A program made the translations under genes and the position numbers. Below, piece by piece: positions 12,889 through 24,747 of a DNA stretch of 64,000 nt. This DNA comes from Henricia sp. BOLD:AAB3569. Lineage: Eukaryota > Echinodermata > Asteroidea > Spinulosida > Echinasteridae. Each line of letters begins with the position of its first letter. Position 1 is the first letter of the stretch. Location of the stretch: NCBI GenBank assembly GCA_037783545.1, contig JBBELK010000364.1, positions 646,680 to 710,679 of the forward strand, written 5' to 3'. The notes below the pieces were generated by a model that was given only the letters and a program-made list of their open reading frames with translations, was not told the DNA's origin and made no database searches.

Positions 12889-13000
12889 AAAAATAGGCGC
12901 CTGGTCAGTCTGGAGGAGGGGGAACTGAAGACCCCGAGGGGGGTCATCCAGGGGTCGGAAATATTGAACCCCATTATTTTCCCCTAGTTTGATGGTTTAA
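12889..13000. repeat. Ancestral left edge of the tandem unit
   Basis: AAAAATAGGCGCCTGGTCAG and the next ~100 bp match the start of each array unit with substitutions and a 32-bp extra segment. Here the sequence before it is ATTGCC, not the exon stub CCCAGCT. It is thus the unrearranged version of the left breakpoint. Confidence 0.8.
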
Positions 13001-13962
13001 ACAGCTAGAATCCCCCCTTCCACATTTTTTTAGTTTTTCTGTTCATCATGGAGGTGTATGTGTCTACAACACCATCACAACTTGTTTTTCACAAAAAAAT
13101 CGACAGGCTTTTGCTTAAAACGTAAAGCAGTTCCGACCCTCTTCACCCGAAATTCTGAAACGCTCGAGGTCACTTGGCTTGTTTATCAACAGGGTTTTGA
13201 CGTCATCCTGAATAACATACAAAACGGTCTGTGCAGTATTGAATGGAAAATACACGAAGTGAATGTTTATCATGCCTGTTTTGTCCTTGTAATTCAAAAT
13301 ACAAACGTGAAAAACACTTAATGTAATATGACAACAATCTACTATTACCTGTTTTGTGAAAAAACGATGAAATTGTGGCTCCCAATGAAGCTCTTTTGAA
13401 GTAAATACTGGTGCATTGCGACGGATGGTTTTGTCACGGAACGAACGGCATTCACAACGGTCTGTGTACGGTCCCCTGCGGACGTAGTTCCCACGTGTTT
13501 GAACATCGGCCGTACAAGTTATAGAATGAGCGACTCAATTTATCTCTCTTGGTAATAGAAAAGAAAATCTTTCTGCTCTTTTGTTTTCATAGTGTCTAAT
13601 AAAACATACAACCACGCAGCTACTGGGCATATCTCTGGCTTTTTGGACCAACAAAATTCTTCAAAAAACACCATCTAACAGAGACGGTTTTCCAAGTTTT
13701 TTGCGTGTAAACGTATAGAGCTAACAATCGTGTTGACTTCTCTTTCTCAGGATTGCGTCACGGGGTCACGCACATATCATGAATACCTAATGAGCGTTTC
13801 AGAAATCGCGAAAATCTCATTTTCGAAAGCGACTTTTGCTTGCAATTTATCCACTTAAAACCGACAATTAAAAAATAATAAAAATCCATGTCGGCAAGAG
13901 GGATGTTTGGACTATCGAAAAAAGCTTGAATGCTGGATTTCCGTCAAGGGGATTCTTCCTCT
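13001..13962. mobile_element. TTAA-flanked MITE (962 bp), family with AGAATCCCCC ends
   Basis: Bounded by TTAA at 12,997-13,000 and 13,963-13,966. The ends ACAGCTAGAATCCCCC and, inverted, AGAGGAAGAATCCCC form a short imperfect terminal repeat. A near full-length copy in the other orientation lies at 53,345-54,322 and a partial one at 54,822. No transposase is seen, so it is non-autonomous. It interrupts the diverged unit between 12,996 and the C run at 13,985. Confidence 0.8.
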
Positions 13963-14040
13963 TTAACAAATCAACACCAACCGACCCCCACCCACCCCCC
14001 CCCCCCCCCCCCCCCCCCCCTCCCTCCCCCCCAAAAAAAG
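13963..14040. repeat. C-rich tract at the edge of the right block
   Basis: A run of more than 30 C, almost uninterrupted, replaces the short C clusters seen at the same place in the other units. It marks where the homogeneous array begins. The length of such a tract is unreliable in assemblies. Confidence 0.8.
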
Positions 14041-14250
14041 CAGTTTTAGCACAAAAATCCTACGGGGTAACAGCATTATTTCTTTAAAACTTTTTAACTT
14101 GTTTACTCTGGTACCTTTTTCTTCACAGCTAATTGATCCATTGCCCAACAAGCCTGAGCGCTACTCAATTTCATGAGTTTTTCCACAAATTCACAAGATA
14201 GATTTTCTTCCCCCTCTCAAACTGATAATATGGGACTGTTTGACTATTAC

Positions 14251-14520
14251 CTGCTGAAATTTGGACAGGGATAGTGCATTGGGCTGTGGCACCGTTGGTA
14301 GCTGTTGCCTCTACTCGAATATTCCGAGTGGTTGATCCACTTGCAGGAACAAATGTGTTGTAGTTCCCTTGGAACTGCTGTTCAAATTGGTTGAAATACA
14401 GGAAGTTGACATTGTTGAAACCTGCAGACACTGCTGGCTGTGGTATTGGCACAGACACAGGTGCACTAGGTTGTCCAGATGCAGTAACTTGATTTACACA
14501 GGTGATTTGGAAACTTTGTA
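14251..14520 (-). CDS. Array HYR exon, copy 4 (last of the right-hand block)
   Basis: Same exon and splice sites. Downstream of its donor the sequence stays identical to the other units only to about 14,030. It then enters a long C run and an older, diverged version of the unit that carries a 962-bp transposon. It is thus the leftmost homogeneous exon of the right-hand block. The next exon of the series, at 10,615, lies 3.4 kb away across the old spacer. Confidence 0.82.
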
Positions 14521-16583
14521 CTGGGGAATATAAAAACGATACACCACATTACCAGTAACACATAAAAATACTGATACAAGCCTACATGTACCGGTACACA
14601 TCCTGAGATCTCAGGGAATTTCCACTCTGCTAAGCGGCGTTACAATACCCTGAGGAAATCCACGCAAATCTGTGAAGTAAGCCGGCTGTTGTTTTGAGCC
14701 AACACACGACCCGAGGTCATTTTGATGTAATTTAATCAATTCAGTCATGTTATGCTGAAAAGAAACGATTTCTATACTTTCCAGAAATTGTATTGGGTTC
14801 TGTTCTTTATGACGACCCATTCCTACCAAAATTTCAAACGACGATCTAAATTTACTCCACAGTTTTTCAAATTAACAACAGGGATGCATGCTGATAATTT
14901 AATGAAACGGATTCCCAGTATGCTTTAAATAGCAGCCAATCGCCGACGCGGACAACAGCCAGCATTACCGAGTACATGTATCACATGCATGCCCGGTGTT
15001 TACAATCTACACACGTTACATTTGAATGCCTGCAATGCACTGCCAAGCGTCCTGATTGATCCAGCAGAGGCAACAAGATTTCTCTCGTTTGTTCCCCAGC
15101 GAAATGGGGCCGGTTTCAACAGGGCCTCGGTACGCACGATCGGGGAGTGCGTTAAAGGGGCACTGTTTTAAGAGAATGACATGTACATGAAACCAGAAGA
15201 TTGTGTGTGATACATGTATACCTACGGTATGTACAGAAATAAATGGCCATTACACAGACAAATTTTGTAGTCTTTGATTAGTATAAAAAGGTAACATTTG
15301 CACATGTGACCCATTCTACAAAAAACTGTCAGATGTCGCACAGACTGGGCCAAGGTTTTGCAAGCATAACTAGAAATGTAGGCTCAGGCTCAGTACAATA
15401 TGAAATTACAATGCAAATTCCCCACAGTATACATTTACGGCCACTGATTTCTAGTTATGCTTGCAGACAAAAGAAGAAGAAAAGAAACCTGAAAAACCTG
15501 TGAATCATCCGACAGCCCACCTTTAAAAGTAATGTTGTAACCGAACAGACGAACCGAACGGGATTTTACCGAACTTGGCACTTCCAAACATTTCACTCAG
15601 TTCGGCTGTTCGGGAGTGTTTCACTTAGGATTCACATCTTACGTATTTTAACTGTAAATGTGAAATAGAGCTGGCTTCCTGAATGTCAAAAATCCACTCG
15701 AAATGACTTCTTATGCTTGCAAAAGCACTTGGTGTTTAACTGTCAAACGTCATGCACTATACAAAGCAATTCTTGTGCCAAATCAGATCCGACATTTTGA
15801 GCCCGGCGCCGGCGCCCACCGTACCAACATGCATGACTCCGTACCGACATGACTTCAGGATCGATATCTACACGGACGTAGCTCGATCGGTGCCGATCAA
15901 ATATTGTATTGGCTCCATCGCCGCAACGTGCCAAAGCCAGAGAGTTGCCACGCAGTACGCATCTGGACGATGTGCTGATAATTGTCGATTGATCGGAACT
16001 GTTTAATTGCAAACGCCCTCTAGCGGCGGGGCATACATTTGCATTGTCAAAATGGCGTATCAGGACAGAAGCATTTTTACAAAAATCAATAAGCCCTCTT
16101 ACAGAAACACAGCGATACTTGCTGGTACTACAAACAGGTGCAGCTTTGATTATTTTTACAGGTGCTTGATCATAACTCAAAACAAATGTAATGAGACCAA
16201 TATATCATACCAGCTGTAACTGTGACTGTGAAGACACATCGAGCTATTTTCCCAGCTAAAAATAGGCGTCTGGTCAGTCTGGAGGAGGGGGAATTGAACC
16301 ACATTATTTTCTCCTAGTTTTATCACAAATCAACACCCCCCACCAACACCCCCCCCCCACCACCCCAAAAAAGCAATTATAGCACAAAAATCCTACGGGG
16401 TAACAGCATTATTTCTTTAAAACTTTTTAACTTGTTTACTCTGGTACCTTTTTCTTCACAGCTAATTGATCCATTGCCCAACAAGCCTGAGCGCTACTCA
16501 ATTTCATGAGTTTTTCCACAAATTCACAAGATAGATTTTCTTCCCCCTCTCAAACTGATAATATGGGACTGTTTGACTATTAC

Positions 16584-16853
16584 CTGCTGAAATTTGGACA
16601 GGGATAGTGCATTGGGCTGTGGCACCGTTGGTAGCTGTTGCCTCTACTCGAATATTCCGAGTGGTTGATCCACTTGCAGGAACAAATGTGTTGTAGTTCC
16701 CTTGGAACTGCTGTTCAAATTGGTTGAAATACAGGAAGTTGACATTGTTGAAACCTGCAGACACTGCTGGCTGTGGTATTGGCACAGACACAGGTGCACT
16801 AGGTTGTCCAGATGCAGTAACTTGATTTACACAGGTGATTTGGAAACTTTGTA
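16584..16853 (-). CDS. Array HYR exon, copy 3
   Basis: Identical predicted protein to the other copies, in the unit 16,258-18,590. That unit is 2 bp longer than the rest because of a longer C run just 3' of the exon-stub junction (near 16,337-16,362). Confidence 0.85.
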
Positions 16854-18914
16854 CTGGGGAATATAAAAACGATACACCACATTACCAGTAACACATAAAA
16901 ATACTGATACAAGCCTACATGTACCGGTACACATCCTGAGATCTCAGGGAATTTCCACTCTGCTAAGCGGCGTTACAATACCCTGAGGAAATCCACGCAA
17001 ATCTGTGAAGTAAGCCGGCTGTTGTTTTGAGCCAACACACGACCCGAGGTCATTTTGATGTAATTTAATCAATTCAGTCATGTTATGCTGAAAAGAAACG
17101 ATTTCTATACTTTCCAGAAATTGTATTGGGTTCTGTTCTTTATGACGACCCATTCCTACCAAAATTTCAAACGACGATCTAAATTTACTCCACAGTTTTT
17201 CAAATTAACAACAGGGATGCATGCTGATAATTTAATGAAACGGATTCCCAGTATGCTTTAAATAGCAGCCAATCGCCGACGCGGACAACAGCCAGCATTA
17301 CCGAGTACATGTATCACATGCATGCCCGGTGTTTACAATCTACACACGTTACATTTGAATGCCTGCAATGCACTGCCAAGCGTCCTGATTGATCCAGCAG
17401 AGGCAACAAGATTTCTCTCGCTTGTTCCCCAGCGAAATGGGGCCGGTTTCAACAGGGCCTCGGTACGCACGATCGGGGAGTGCGTTAAAGGGGCACTGTT
17501 TTAAGAGAATGACATGTACATGAAACCAGAAGATTGTGTGTGATACATGTATACCTACGGTATGTACAGAAATAAATGGCCATTACACAGACAAATTTTG
17601 TAGTCTTTGATTAGTATAAAAAGGTAACATTTGCACATGTGACCCATTCTACAAAAAACTGTCAGATGTCGCACAGACTGGGCCAAGGTTTTGCAAGCAT
17701 AACTAGAAATGTAGGCTCAGGCTCAGTACAATATGAAATTACAATGCAAATTCCCCACAGTATACATTTACGGCCACTGATTTCTAGTTATGCTTGCAGA
17801 CAAAAGAAGAAGAAAAGAAACCTGAAAAACCTGTGAATCATCCGACAGCCCACCTTTAAAAGTAATGTTGTAACCGAACAGACGAACCGAACGGGATTTT
17901 ACCGAACTTGGCACTTCCAAACATTTCACTCAGTTCGGCTGTTCGGGAGTGTTTCACTTAGGATTCACATCTTACGTATTTTAACTGTAAATGTGAAATA
18001 GAGCTGGCTTCCTGAATGTCAAAAATCCACTCGAAATGACTTCTTATGCTTGCAAAAGCACTTGGTGTTTAACTGTCAAACGTCATGCACTATACAAAGC
18101 AATTCTTGTGCCAAATCAGATCCGACATTTTGAGCCCGGCGCCGGCGCCCACCGTACCAACATGCATGACTCCGTACCGACATGACTTCAGGATCGATAT
18201 CTACACGGACGTAGCTCGATCGGTGCCGATCAAATATTGTATTGGCTCCATCGCCGCAACGTGCCAAAGCCAGAGAGTTGCCACGCAGTACGCATCTGGA
18301 CGATGTGCTGATAATTGTCGATTGATCGGAACTGTTTGATTGCAAACGCCCTCTAGCGGCGTGGCATACATTTGCATTGTCAAAATGGCGTATCAGGACA
18401 GAAGCATTTTTACAAAAATCAATAAGCCCTCTTACAGAAACACAGCGATACTTGCTGGTACTACAAACAGGTGCAGCTTTGATTATTTTTACAGGTGCTT
18501 GATCATAACTCAAAACAAATGTAATGAGACCAATATATCATACCAGCTGTAACTGTGACTGTGAAGACACATCGAGCTATTTTCCCAGCTAAAAATAGGC
18601 GTCTGGTCAGTCTGGAGGAGGGGGAATTGAACCACATTATTTTCTCCTAGTTTTATCACAAATCAACACCCCCCACCAACACCCCCCCCACCACCCCAAA
18701 AAAGCAATTATAGCACAAAAATCCTACGGGGTAACAGCATTATTTCTTTAAAACTTTTTAACTTGTTTACTCTGGTACCTTTTTCTTCACAGCTAATTGA
18801 TCCATTGCCCAACAAGCCTGAGCGCTACTCAATTTCATGAGTTTTTCCACAAATTCACAAGATAGATTTTCTTCCCCCTCTCAAACTGATAATATGGGAC
18901 TGTTTGACTATTAC

Positions 18915-19184
18915 CTGCTGAAATTTGGACAGGGATAGTGCATTGGGCTGTGGCACCGTTGGTAGCTGTTGCCTCTACTCGAATATTCCGAGTGGTTGAT
19001 CCACTTGCAGGAACAAATGTGTTGTAGTTCCCTTGGAACTGCTGTTCAAATTGGTTGAAATACAGGAAGTTGACATTGTTGAAACCTGCAGACACTGCTG
19101 GCTGTGGTATTGGCACAGACACAGGTGCACTAGGTTGTCCAGATGCAGTAACTTGATTTACACAGGTGATTTGGAAACTTTGTA
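18915..19184 (-). CDS. Array HYR exon, copy 2
   Basis: Same 90-codon exon and same splice sites as the exon at 21,245, with an identical predicted protein. It sits in the unit 18,591-20,921, about 2.06 kb of intron away from its upstream neighbour. No base change is seen inside the exon. Confidence 0.85.
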
Positions 19185-21244
19185 CTGGGGAATATAAAAA
19201 CGATACACCACATTACCAGTAACACATAAAAATACTGATACAAGCCTACATGTACCGGTACACATCCTGAGATCTCAGGGAATTTCCACTCTGCTAAGCG
19301 GCGTTACAATACCCTGAGGAAATCCACGCAAATCTGTGAAGTAAGCCGGCTGTTGTTTTGAGCCAACACACGACCCGAGGTCATTTTGATGTAATTTAAT
19401 CAATTCAGTCATGTTATGCTGAAAAGAAACGATTTCTATACTTTCCAGAAATTGTATTGGGTTCTGTTCTTTATGACGACCCATTCCTACCAAAATTTCA
19501 AACGACGATCTAAATTTACTCCACAGTTTTTCAAATTAACAACAGGGATGCATGCTGATAATTTAATGAAACGGATTCCCAGTATGCTTTAAATAGCAGC
19601 CAATCGCCGACGCGGACAACAGCCAGCATTACCGAGTACATGTATCACATGCATGCCCGGTGTTTACAATCTACACACGTTACATTTGAATGCCTGCAAT
19701 GCACTGCCAAGCGTCCTGATTGATCCAGCAGAGGCAACAAGATTTCTCTCGCTTGTTCCCCAGCGAAATGGGGCCGGTTTCAACAGGGCCTCGGTACGCA
19801 CGATCGGGGAGTGCGTTAAAGGGGCACTGTTTTAAGAGAATGACATGTACATGAAACCAGAAGATTGTGTGTGATACATGTATACCTACGGTATGTACAG
19901 AAATAAATGGCCATTACACAGACAAATTTTGTAGTCTTTGATTAGTATAAAAAGGTAACATTTGCACATGTGACCCATTCTACAAAAAACTGTCAGATGT
20001 CGCACAGACTGGGCCAAGGTTTTGCAAGCATAACTAGAAATGTAGGCTCAGGCTCAGTACAATATGAAATTACAATGCAAATTCCCCACAGTATACATTT
20101 ACGGCCACTGATTTCTAGTTATGCTTGCAGACAAAAGAAGAAGAAAAGAAACCTGAAAAACCTGTGAATCATCCGACAGCCCACCTTTAAAAGTAATGTT
20201 GTAACCGAACAGACGAACCGAACGGGATTTTACCGAACTTGGCACTTCCAAACATTTCACTCAGTTCGGCTGTTCGGGAGTGTTTCACTTAGGATTCACA
20301 TCTTACGTATTTTAACTGTAAATGTGAAATAGAGCTGGCTTCCTGAATGTCAAAAATCCACTCGAAATGACTTCTTATGCTTGCAAAAGCACTTGGTGTT
20401 TAACTGTCAAACGTCATGCACTATACAAAGCAATTCTTGTGCCAAATCAGATCCGACATTTTGAGCCCGGCGCCGGCGCCCACCGTACCAACATGCATGA
20501 CTCCGTACCGACATGACTTCAGGATCGATATCTACACGGACGTAGCTCGATCGGTGCCGATCAAATATTGTATTGGCTCCATCGCCGCAACGTGCCAAAG
20601 CCAGAGAGTTGCCACGCAGTACGCATCTGGACGATGTGCTGATAATTGTCGATTGATCGGAACTGTTTGATTGCAAACGCCCTCTAGCGGCGTGGCATAC
20701 ATTTGCATTGTCAAAATGGCGTATCAGGACAGAAGCATTTTTACAAAAATCAATAAGCCCTCTTACAGAAACACAGCGAAACTTGCTGGTACTACAAACA
20801 GGTGCAGCTTTGATTATTTTTACAGGTGCTTGATCATAACTCAAAACAAATGTAATGAGACCAATATATCATACCAGCTGTAACTGTGACTGTGAAGACA
20901 CATCGAGCTATTTTCCCAGCTAAAAATAGGCGTCTGGTCAGTCTGGAGGAGGGGGAATTGAACCACATTATTTTCTCCTAGTTTTATCACAAATCAACAC
21001 CCCCCACCAACACCCCCCCACCACCCCAAAAAAGCAATTATAGCACAAAAATCCTACGGGGTAACAGCATTATTTCTTTAAAACTTTTTAACTTGTTTAC
21101 TCTGGTACCTTTTTCTTCACAGCTAATTGATCCATTGCCCAACAAGCCTGAGCGCTACTCAATTTCATGAGTTTTTCCACAAATTCACAAGATAGATTTT
21201 CTTCCCCCTCTCAAACTGATAATATGGGACTGTTTGACTATTAC

Positions 21245-21514
21245 CTGCTGAAATTTGGACAGGGATAGTGCATTGGGCTGTGGCACCGTTGGTAGCTGTT
21301 GCCTCTACTCGAATATTCCGAGTGGTTGATCCACTTGCAGGAACAAATGTGTTGTAGTTCCCTTGGAACTGCTGTTCAAATTGGTTGAAATACAGGAAGT
21401 TGACATTGTTGAAACCTGCAGACACTGCTGGCTGTGGTATTGGCACAGACACAGGTGCACTAGGTTGTCCAGATGCAGTAACTTGATTTACACAGGTGAT
21501 TTGGAAACTTTGTA
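21245..21514 (-). CDS. Array HYR exon, copy 1 in transcription order
   Basis: A 270-bp exon (90 codons), acceptor ATATTCCCCAG at 21,515 and donor TCAGCAG|GTAATAG at 21,245, phase 1-1. It begins QSFQITCVNQVTASGQP and ends GATAQCTIPVQISA, so the two HYR cysteines are kept. It is divergent for the family: no Trp, no Y-x-A-x-D strand, and a middle rich in Asn, Gln and Phe (FNNVNFLYFNQFEQQFQGN). This is the first of nine near-identical copies that would be spliced in series after the exon at 23,206. Because the exon is symmetric, any number of copies keeps frame. It lies in the right-hand block, in the unit that starts at 20,922. Confidence 0.85.
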
Positions 21515-23205
21515 CTGGGGAATATAAAAACGATACACCACATTACCAGTAACACATAAAAATACTGATACAAGCCTACATGTACCGGTACACATCCTGA
21601 GATCTCAGGGAATTTCCACTCTGCTAAGCGGCGTTACAATACCCTGAGGAAATCCACGCAAATCTGTGAAGTAAGCCGGCTGTTGTTTTGAGCCAACACA
21701 CGACCCGAGGTCATTTTGATGTAATTTAATCAATTCAGTCATGTTATGCTGAAAAGAAACGATTTCTATACTTTCCAGAAATTGTATTGGGTTCTGTTCT
21801 TTATGACGACCCATTCCTACCAAAATTTCAAACGACGATCTAAATTTACTCCACAGTTTTTCAAATTAACAACAGGGATGCATGCTGATAATTTAATGAA
21901 ACGGATTCCCAGTATGCTTTAAATAGCAGCCAATCGCCGACGCGGACAACAGCCAGCATTACCGAGTACATGTATCACATGCATGCCCGGTGTTTACAAT
22001 CTACACACGTTACATTTGAATGCCTGCAATGCACTGCCAAGCGTCCTGATTGATCCAGCAGAGGCAACAAGATTTCTCTCGCTTGTTCCCCAGCGAAATG
22101 GGGCCGGTTTCAACAGGGCCTCGGTACGCACGATCGGGGAGTGCGTTAAAGGGGCACTGTTTTAAGAGAATGACATGTACATGAAACCAGAAGATTGTGT
22201 GTGATACATGTATACCTACGGTATGTACAGAAATAAATGGCCATTACACAGACAAATTTTGTAGTCTTTGATTAGTATAAAAAGGTAACATTTGCACATG
22301 TGACCCATTCTACAAAAAACTGTCAGATGTCGCACAGACTGGGCCAAGGTTTTGCAAGCATAACTAGAAATGTAGGCTCAGGCTCAGTACAATATGAAAT
22401 TACAATGCAAATTCCCCACAGTATACATTTACGGCCACTGATTTCTAGTTATGCTTGCAGACAAAAGAAGAAGAAAAGAAACCTGAAAAACCTGTGAATC
22501 ATCCGACAGCCCACCTTTAAAAGTAATGTTGTAACCGAACAGACGAACCGAACGGGATTTTACCGAACTTGGCACTTCCAAACATTTCACTCAGTTCGGC
22601 TGTTCGGGAGTGTTTCACTTAGGATTTCACATCTTACGTATTTTAACTGTAAATGTGAAATAGAGCTGGCTTCCTGAATGTCAAAAATCCACTCGAAATG
22701 ACTTCTTATGCTTGCAAAAGCACTTGGTGTTTAACTGTCAAACGTCATGCACTATACAAAGCAATTCTTGTGCCAAATCAGATCCGACATTTTGAGCCCG
22801 GCGCCGGCACCCACCGTACCAACATGCATGACTCCGTACCGACATGACTTCAGGATCGATATCTACACGGACGTAGCTCGATCGGTGCCGATCAAATATT
22901 GTATTGGCTCCATCGCCGCAACGTGCCAAAGCCAGAGAGTTGCCACGCAGTACGCATCTGGACGATGTGCTGATAATTGTCGATTGATCGGAACTGTTTG
23001 ATTGCAAACGCCCTCTAGCGGCGTGGCATACATTTGCATTGTCAAAATGGCGTATCAGAACAGAAGCATTTTTACAAAAATCAATAAGCCCTCTTACAGA
23101 AACACAGCGAAACTTGCTGGTACTACAAACAGGTGCAGCTTTGATTATTTTTACAGGTGCTTGATCATAACTCAAAACAAATGTAATGAGACCAATATAT
23201 CATAC

Positions 23206-23460
23206 CAGCTGTAACTGTGACTGTGAAGACACATCGAGCTATTTTCCCAGCTGCATCTTCATAGCGGTACTCCACTGGTGTTGTCCCAGTAGGAAACATT
23301 GTGTTCGGTGCATGGGTTTGCATGACAAGCCTCCACAAGCCACTGTCATCATACACTGAAGGGTTTTCCCAGGACACAGAAGCAGTATTACCCTGGTTTA
23401 CCGTCTGCAATATGTTAATCGGACAACTCGTGATAACTGGTGGGTAGGCGTCTGTGGTAG
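23206..23460 (-). CDS. HYR domain exon 4, exon that contains the tandem-repeat breakpoint
   Basis: A 255-bp exon (85 codons), acceptor CCATTGCAG at 23,461 and donor ACAGCTG|GTATGA at 23,206, phase 1-1. It encodes VITSCPINI, ASVSWENPSVYDDSG, THAPNTMFPTGTTPVEYRYED and ARCVFTVTV, a complete HYR module. The last 47 bp (23,206-23,252) and the intron beyond are identical or nearly so to the end of every 2,331-bp tandem unit; upstream of 23,252 the sequence is unique. This is therefore the intact parent of the exon stubs found in the array, and it marks the right edge of the duplicated segment. Confidence 0.92.
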
Positions 23461-23849
23461 CTGCAATGGTTAACAGAGAACACAGAAATCAGAGGCCATT
23501 TTGGAAAATACAATCTTAAAAAAAAGGATTATGAAATATACGTGATTTTTGTATTTTTTGAAAGTTAAAATTACTGCACGCATGAGAGTAATTTTAAATG
23601 GCAACATTTTAGTTTATATTTGAATGTTTTTTCATGTTATTTACTGGTGTGTTCCTAAAGTGACATTGCCCTTAAAGAGCACCCTCGTCATTCCGTGAAG
23701 AAATATTAAAACAGGATGCTTTCTTTCAATGTCAAATCAAAATGGAGACTTGTAATGTTTTTTCAAGTATAATGATCTTTCAAATAATGAGATTAAAAGA
23801 CTGCACCTGAATCAGTTTGTCATTTCAGGGGCATTTAAATGTAACTTAC
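23461..23849. other. Intron between HYR exons 4 and 3
   Basis: A 389-bp AT-rich intron with no repeat or other feature recognised. Confidence 0.7.
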
Positions 23850-24080
23850 GTGCTCGCCTAACAGCAAATGTACAAGAGGCACGGTTGCCAGAGCCATCCA
23901 CAGCAGTGTAAGTAACATCGGTGAAGCCGTCTTGAAAGAGAGTGCCAGGAGAAAAAGTTGATGTAATGGAGGCGATATTTGAGGCATCAGTGGCTTGAGG
24001 TTCAGTCCAGAATGCCAGTCCATTGGCTACTGCAGTAACATCATCTGGACAGACCAAACTTGGTACCACTCCGTCGGTTT
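23850..24080 (-). CDS. HYR domain exon 3
   Basis: A 231-bp exon (77 codons) with acceptor TTATTTAG at 24,081 and a strong donor GCAC|GTAAGT at 23,850, again phase 1-1. It is the most typical HYR module here: VPSLVCPDDVTAVANG, LAFWTEPQATDAS, FSPGTLFQDGFTDVTYTAVD, GSGNRASCTFAVR. The DGSGN turn before the second Cys matches the family consensus closely. Its 5' neighbour is the exon at 32,308 across a LINE-filled intron. Its 3' neighbour is the exon at 23,206, 389 bp away. Confidence 0.92.
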
Positions 24081-24689
24081 CTAAATAATTAAACAAATAA
24101 TTAAACCAATCAGAATTATAAATATACACAATGAAAATAAAGTTGTACTGGTACAATGTTAAAGTTGATAAAGTTACACACAATCCGGTATCATCTCGGA
24201 TCTCACTACATGAAAAAGTGTCTGCATATAAACACATGTACCGGTACTGCAACAAATATTGCAATGCCCATAAAAGTTATACTAAACACATTTCTCTCAA
24301 CAGTTTTGATCTTGATTTTTTTTCAATGCTGCTGAAAAAATTATTCATGGTTTTTGCAACTATTGCCAATCGCTGCAATCTTTTTGTGCACTTGTTTGTG
24401 ACAAGCTTAAGGCCAGCTGTTGGCAAATGTTGGCAATGTTTGCTAGAGCACACAGCTCTGTTACATGTATTTTTTTCTCAATAAGAGATACTACATAAAG
24501 GGATGTCACACTAATTTGTTTCAAGAGTTGTCAAATGTTTTTTAAGAGTTGTGCACAGGACTTGATGCACAACTGGTGCTAAATGTATTCTATGTGTATA
24601 AATACTGTATCACTCCTAAATGTGACAATGCGAGCATATTTACTAAAATTACTGTAAATGTAATTGATATTATATAATAAGCTTTGAGG
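24081..24689. other. Intron sequence, nothing recognised
   Basis: AT-rich intron upstream of the exon at 23,850. A 117-codon frame on the plus strand (24,131-24,484) has no recognisable content. Confidence 0.5.
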
Positions 24690-24747
24690 GTGATATGAGA
24701 ATATATCACACGAGTCATGAAAATACCGAACGAGCCTTCTCATATTT
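24690..24747. mobile_element. Left part of a foldback repeat split by a LINE
   Basis: GTGATATGAGAATATATCAC and following bases match the intact foldback at 28,473-28,569. The continuation of this repeat is found on the far side of the LINE at about 26,940-27,046, and again after another insertion at 28,283-28,440. Confidence 0.6.

Larger units (their letters stand above)
14030..23252. repeat. Tandem array, right block (about 2,331-bp unit)
   Basis: Same unit as the left block; junctions at 16,257/16,258, 18,590/18,591 and 20,921/20,922. Unit lengths are 2,333, 2,331 and 2,331/2,330, the differences mostly from C-run length and one extra T near 22,626. The two rightmost units share changes (for example near 20,779 and 23,110) that the others lack. 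The block ends at 23,252, where the sequence runs on into the complete HYR exon 23,206-23,460. Confidence 0.96.

Noticed and set aside
1-23252. CRISPR-like or satellite interpretation of the tandem array
   Set aside because: The unit is 2.3 kb, contains an intact exon with splice sites and lies in a eukaryotic gene; no short repeat and spacer pattern exists.
1-23252. Assembly artefact as the full explanation of the array
   Set aside because: Not excluded, but unit-specific substitutions, different C-run lengths, shared variants in neighbouring units and diverged edges argue for real copies. The exact number remains uncertain.
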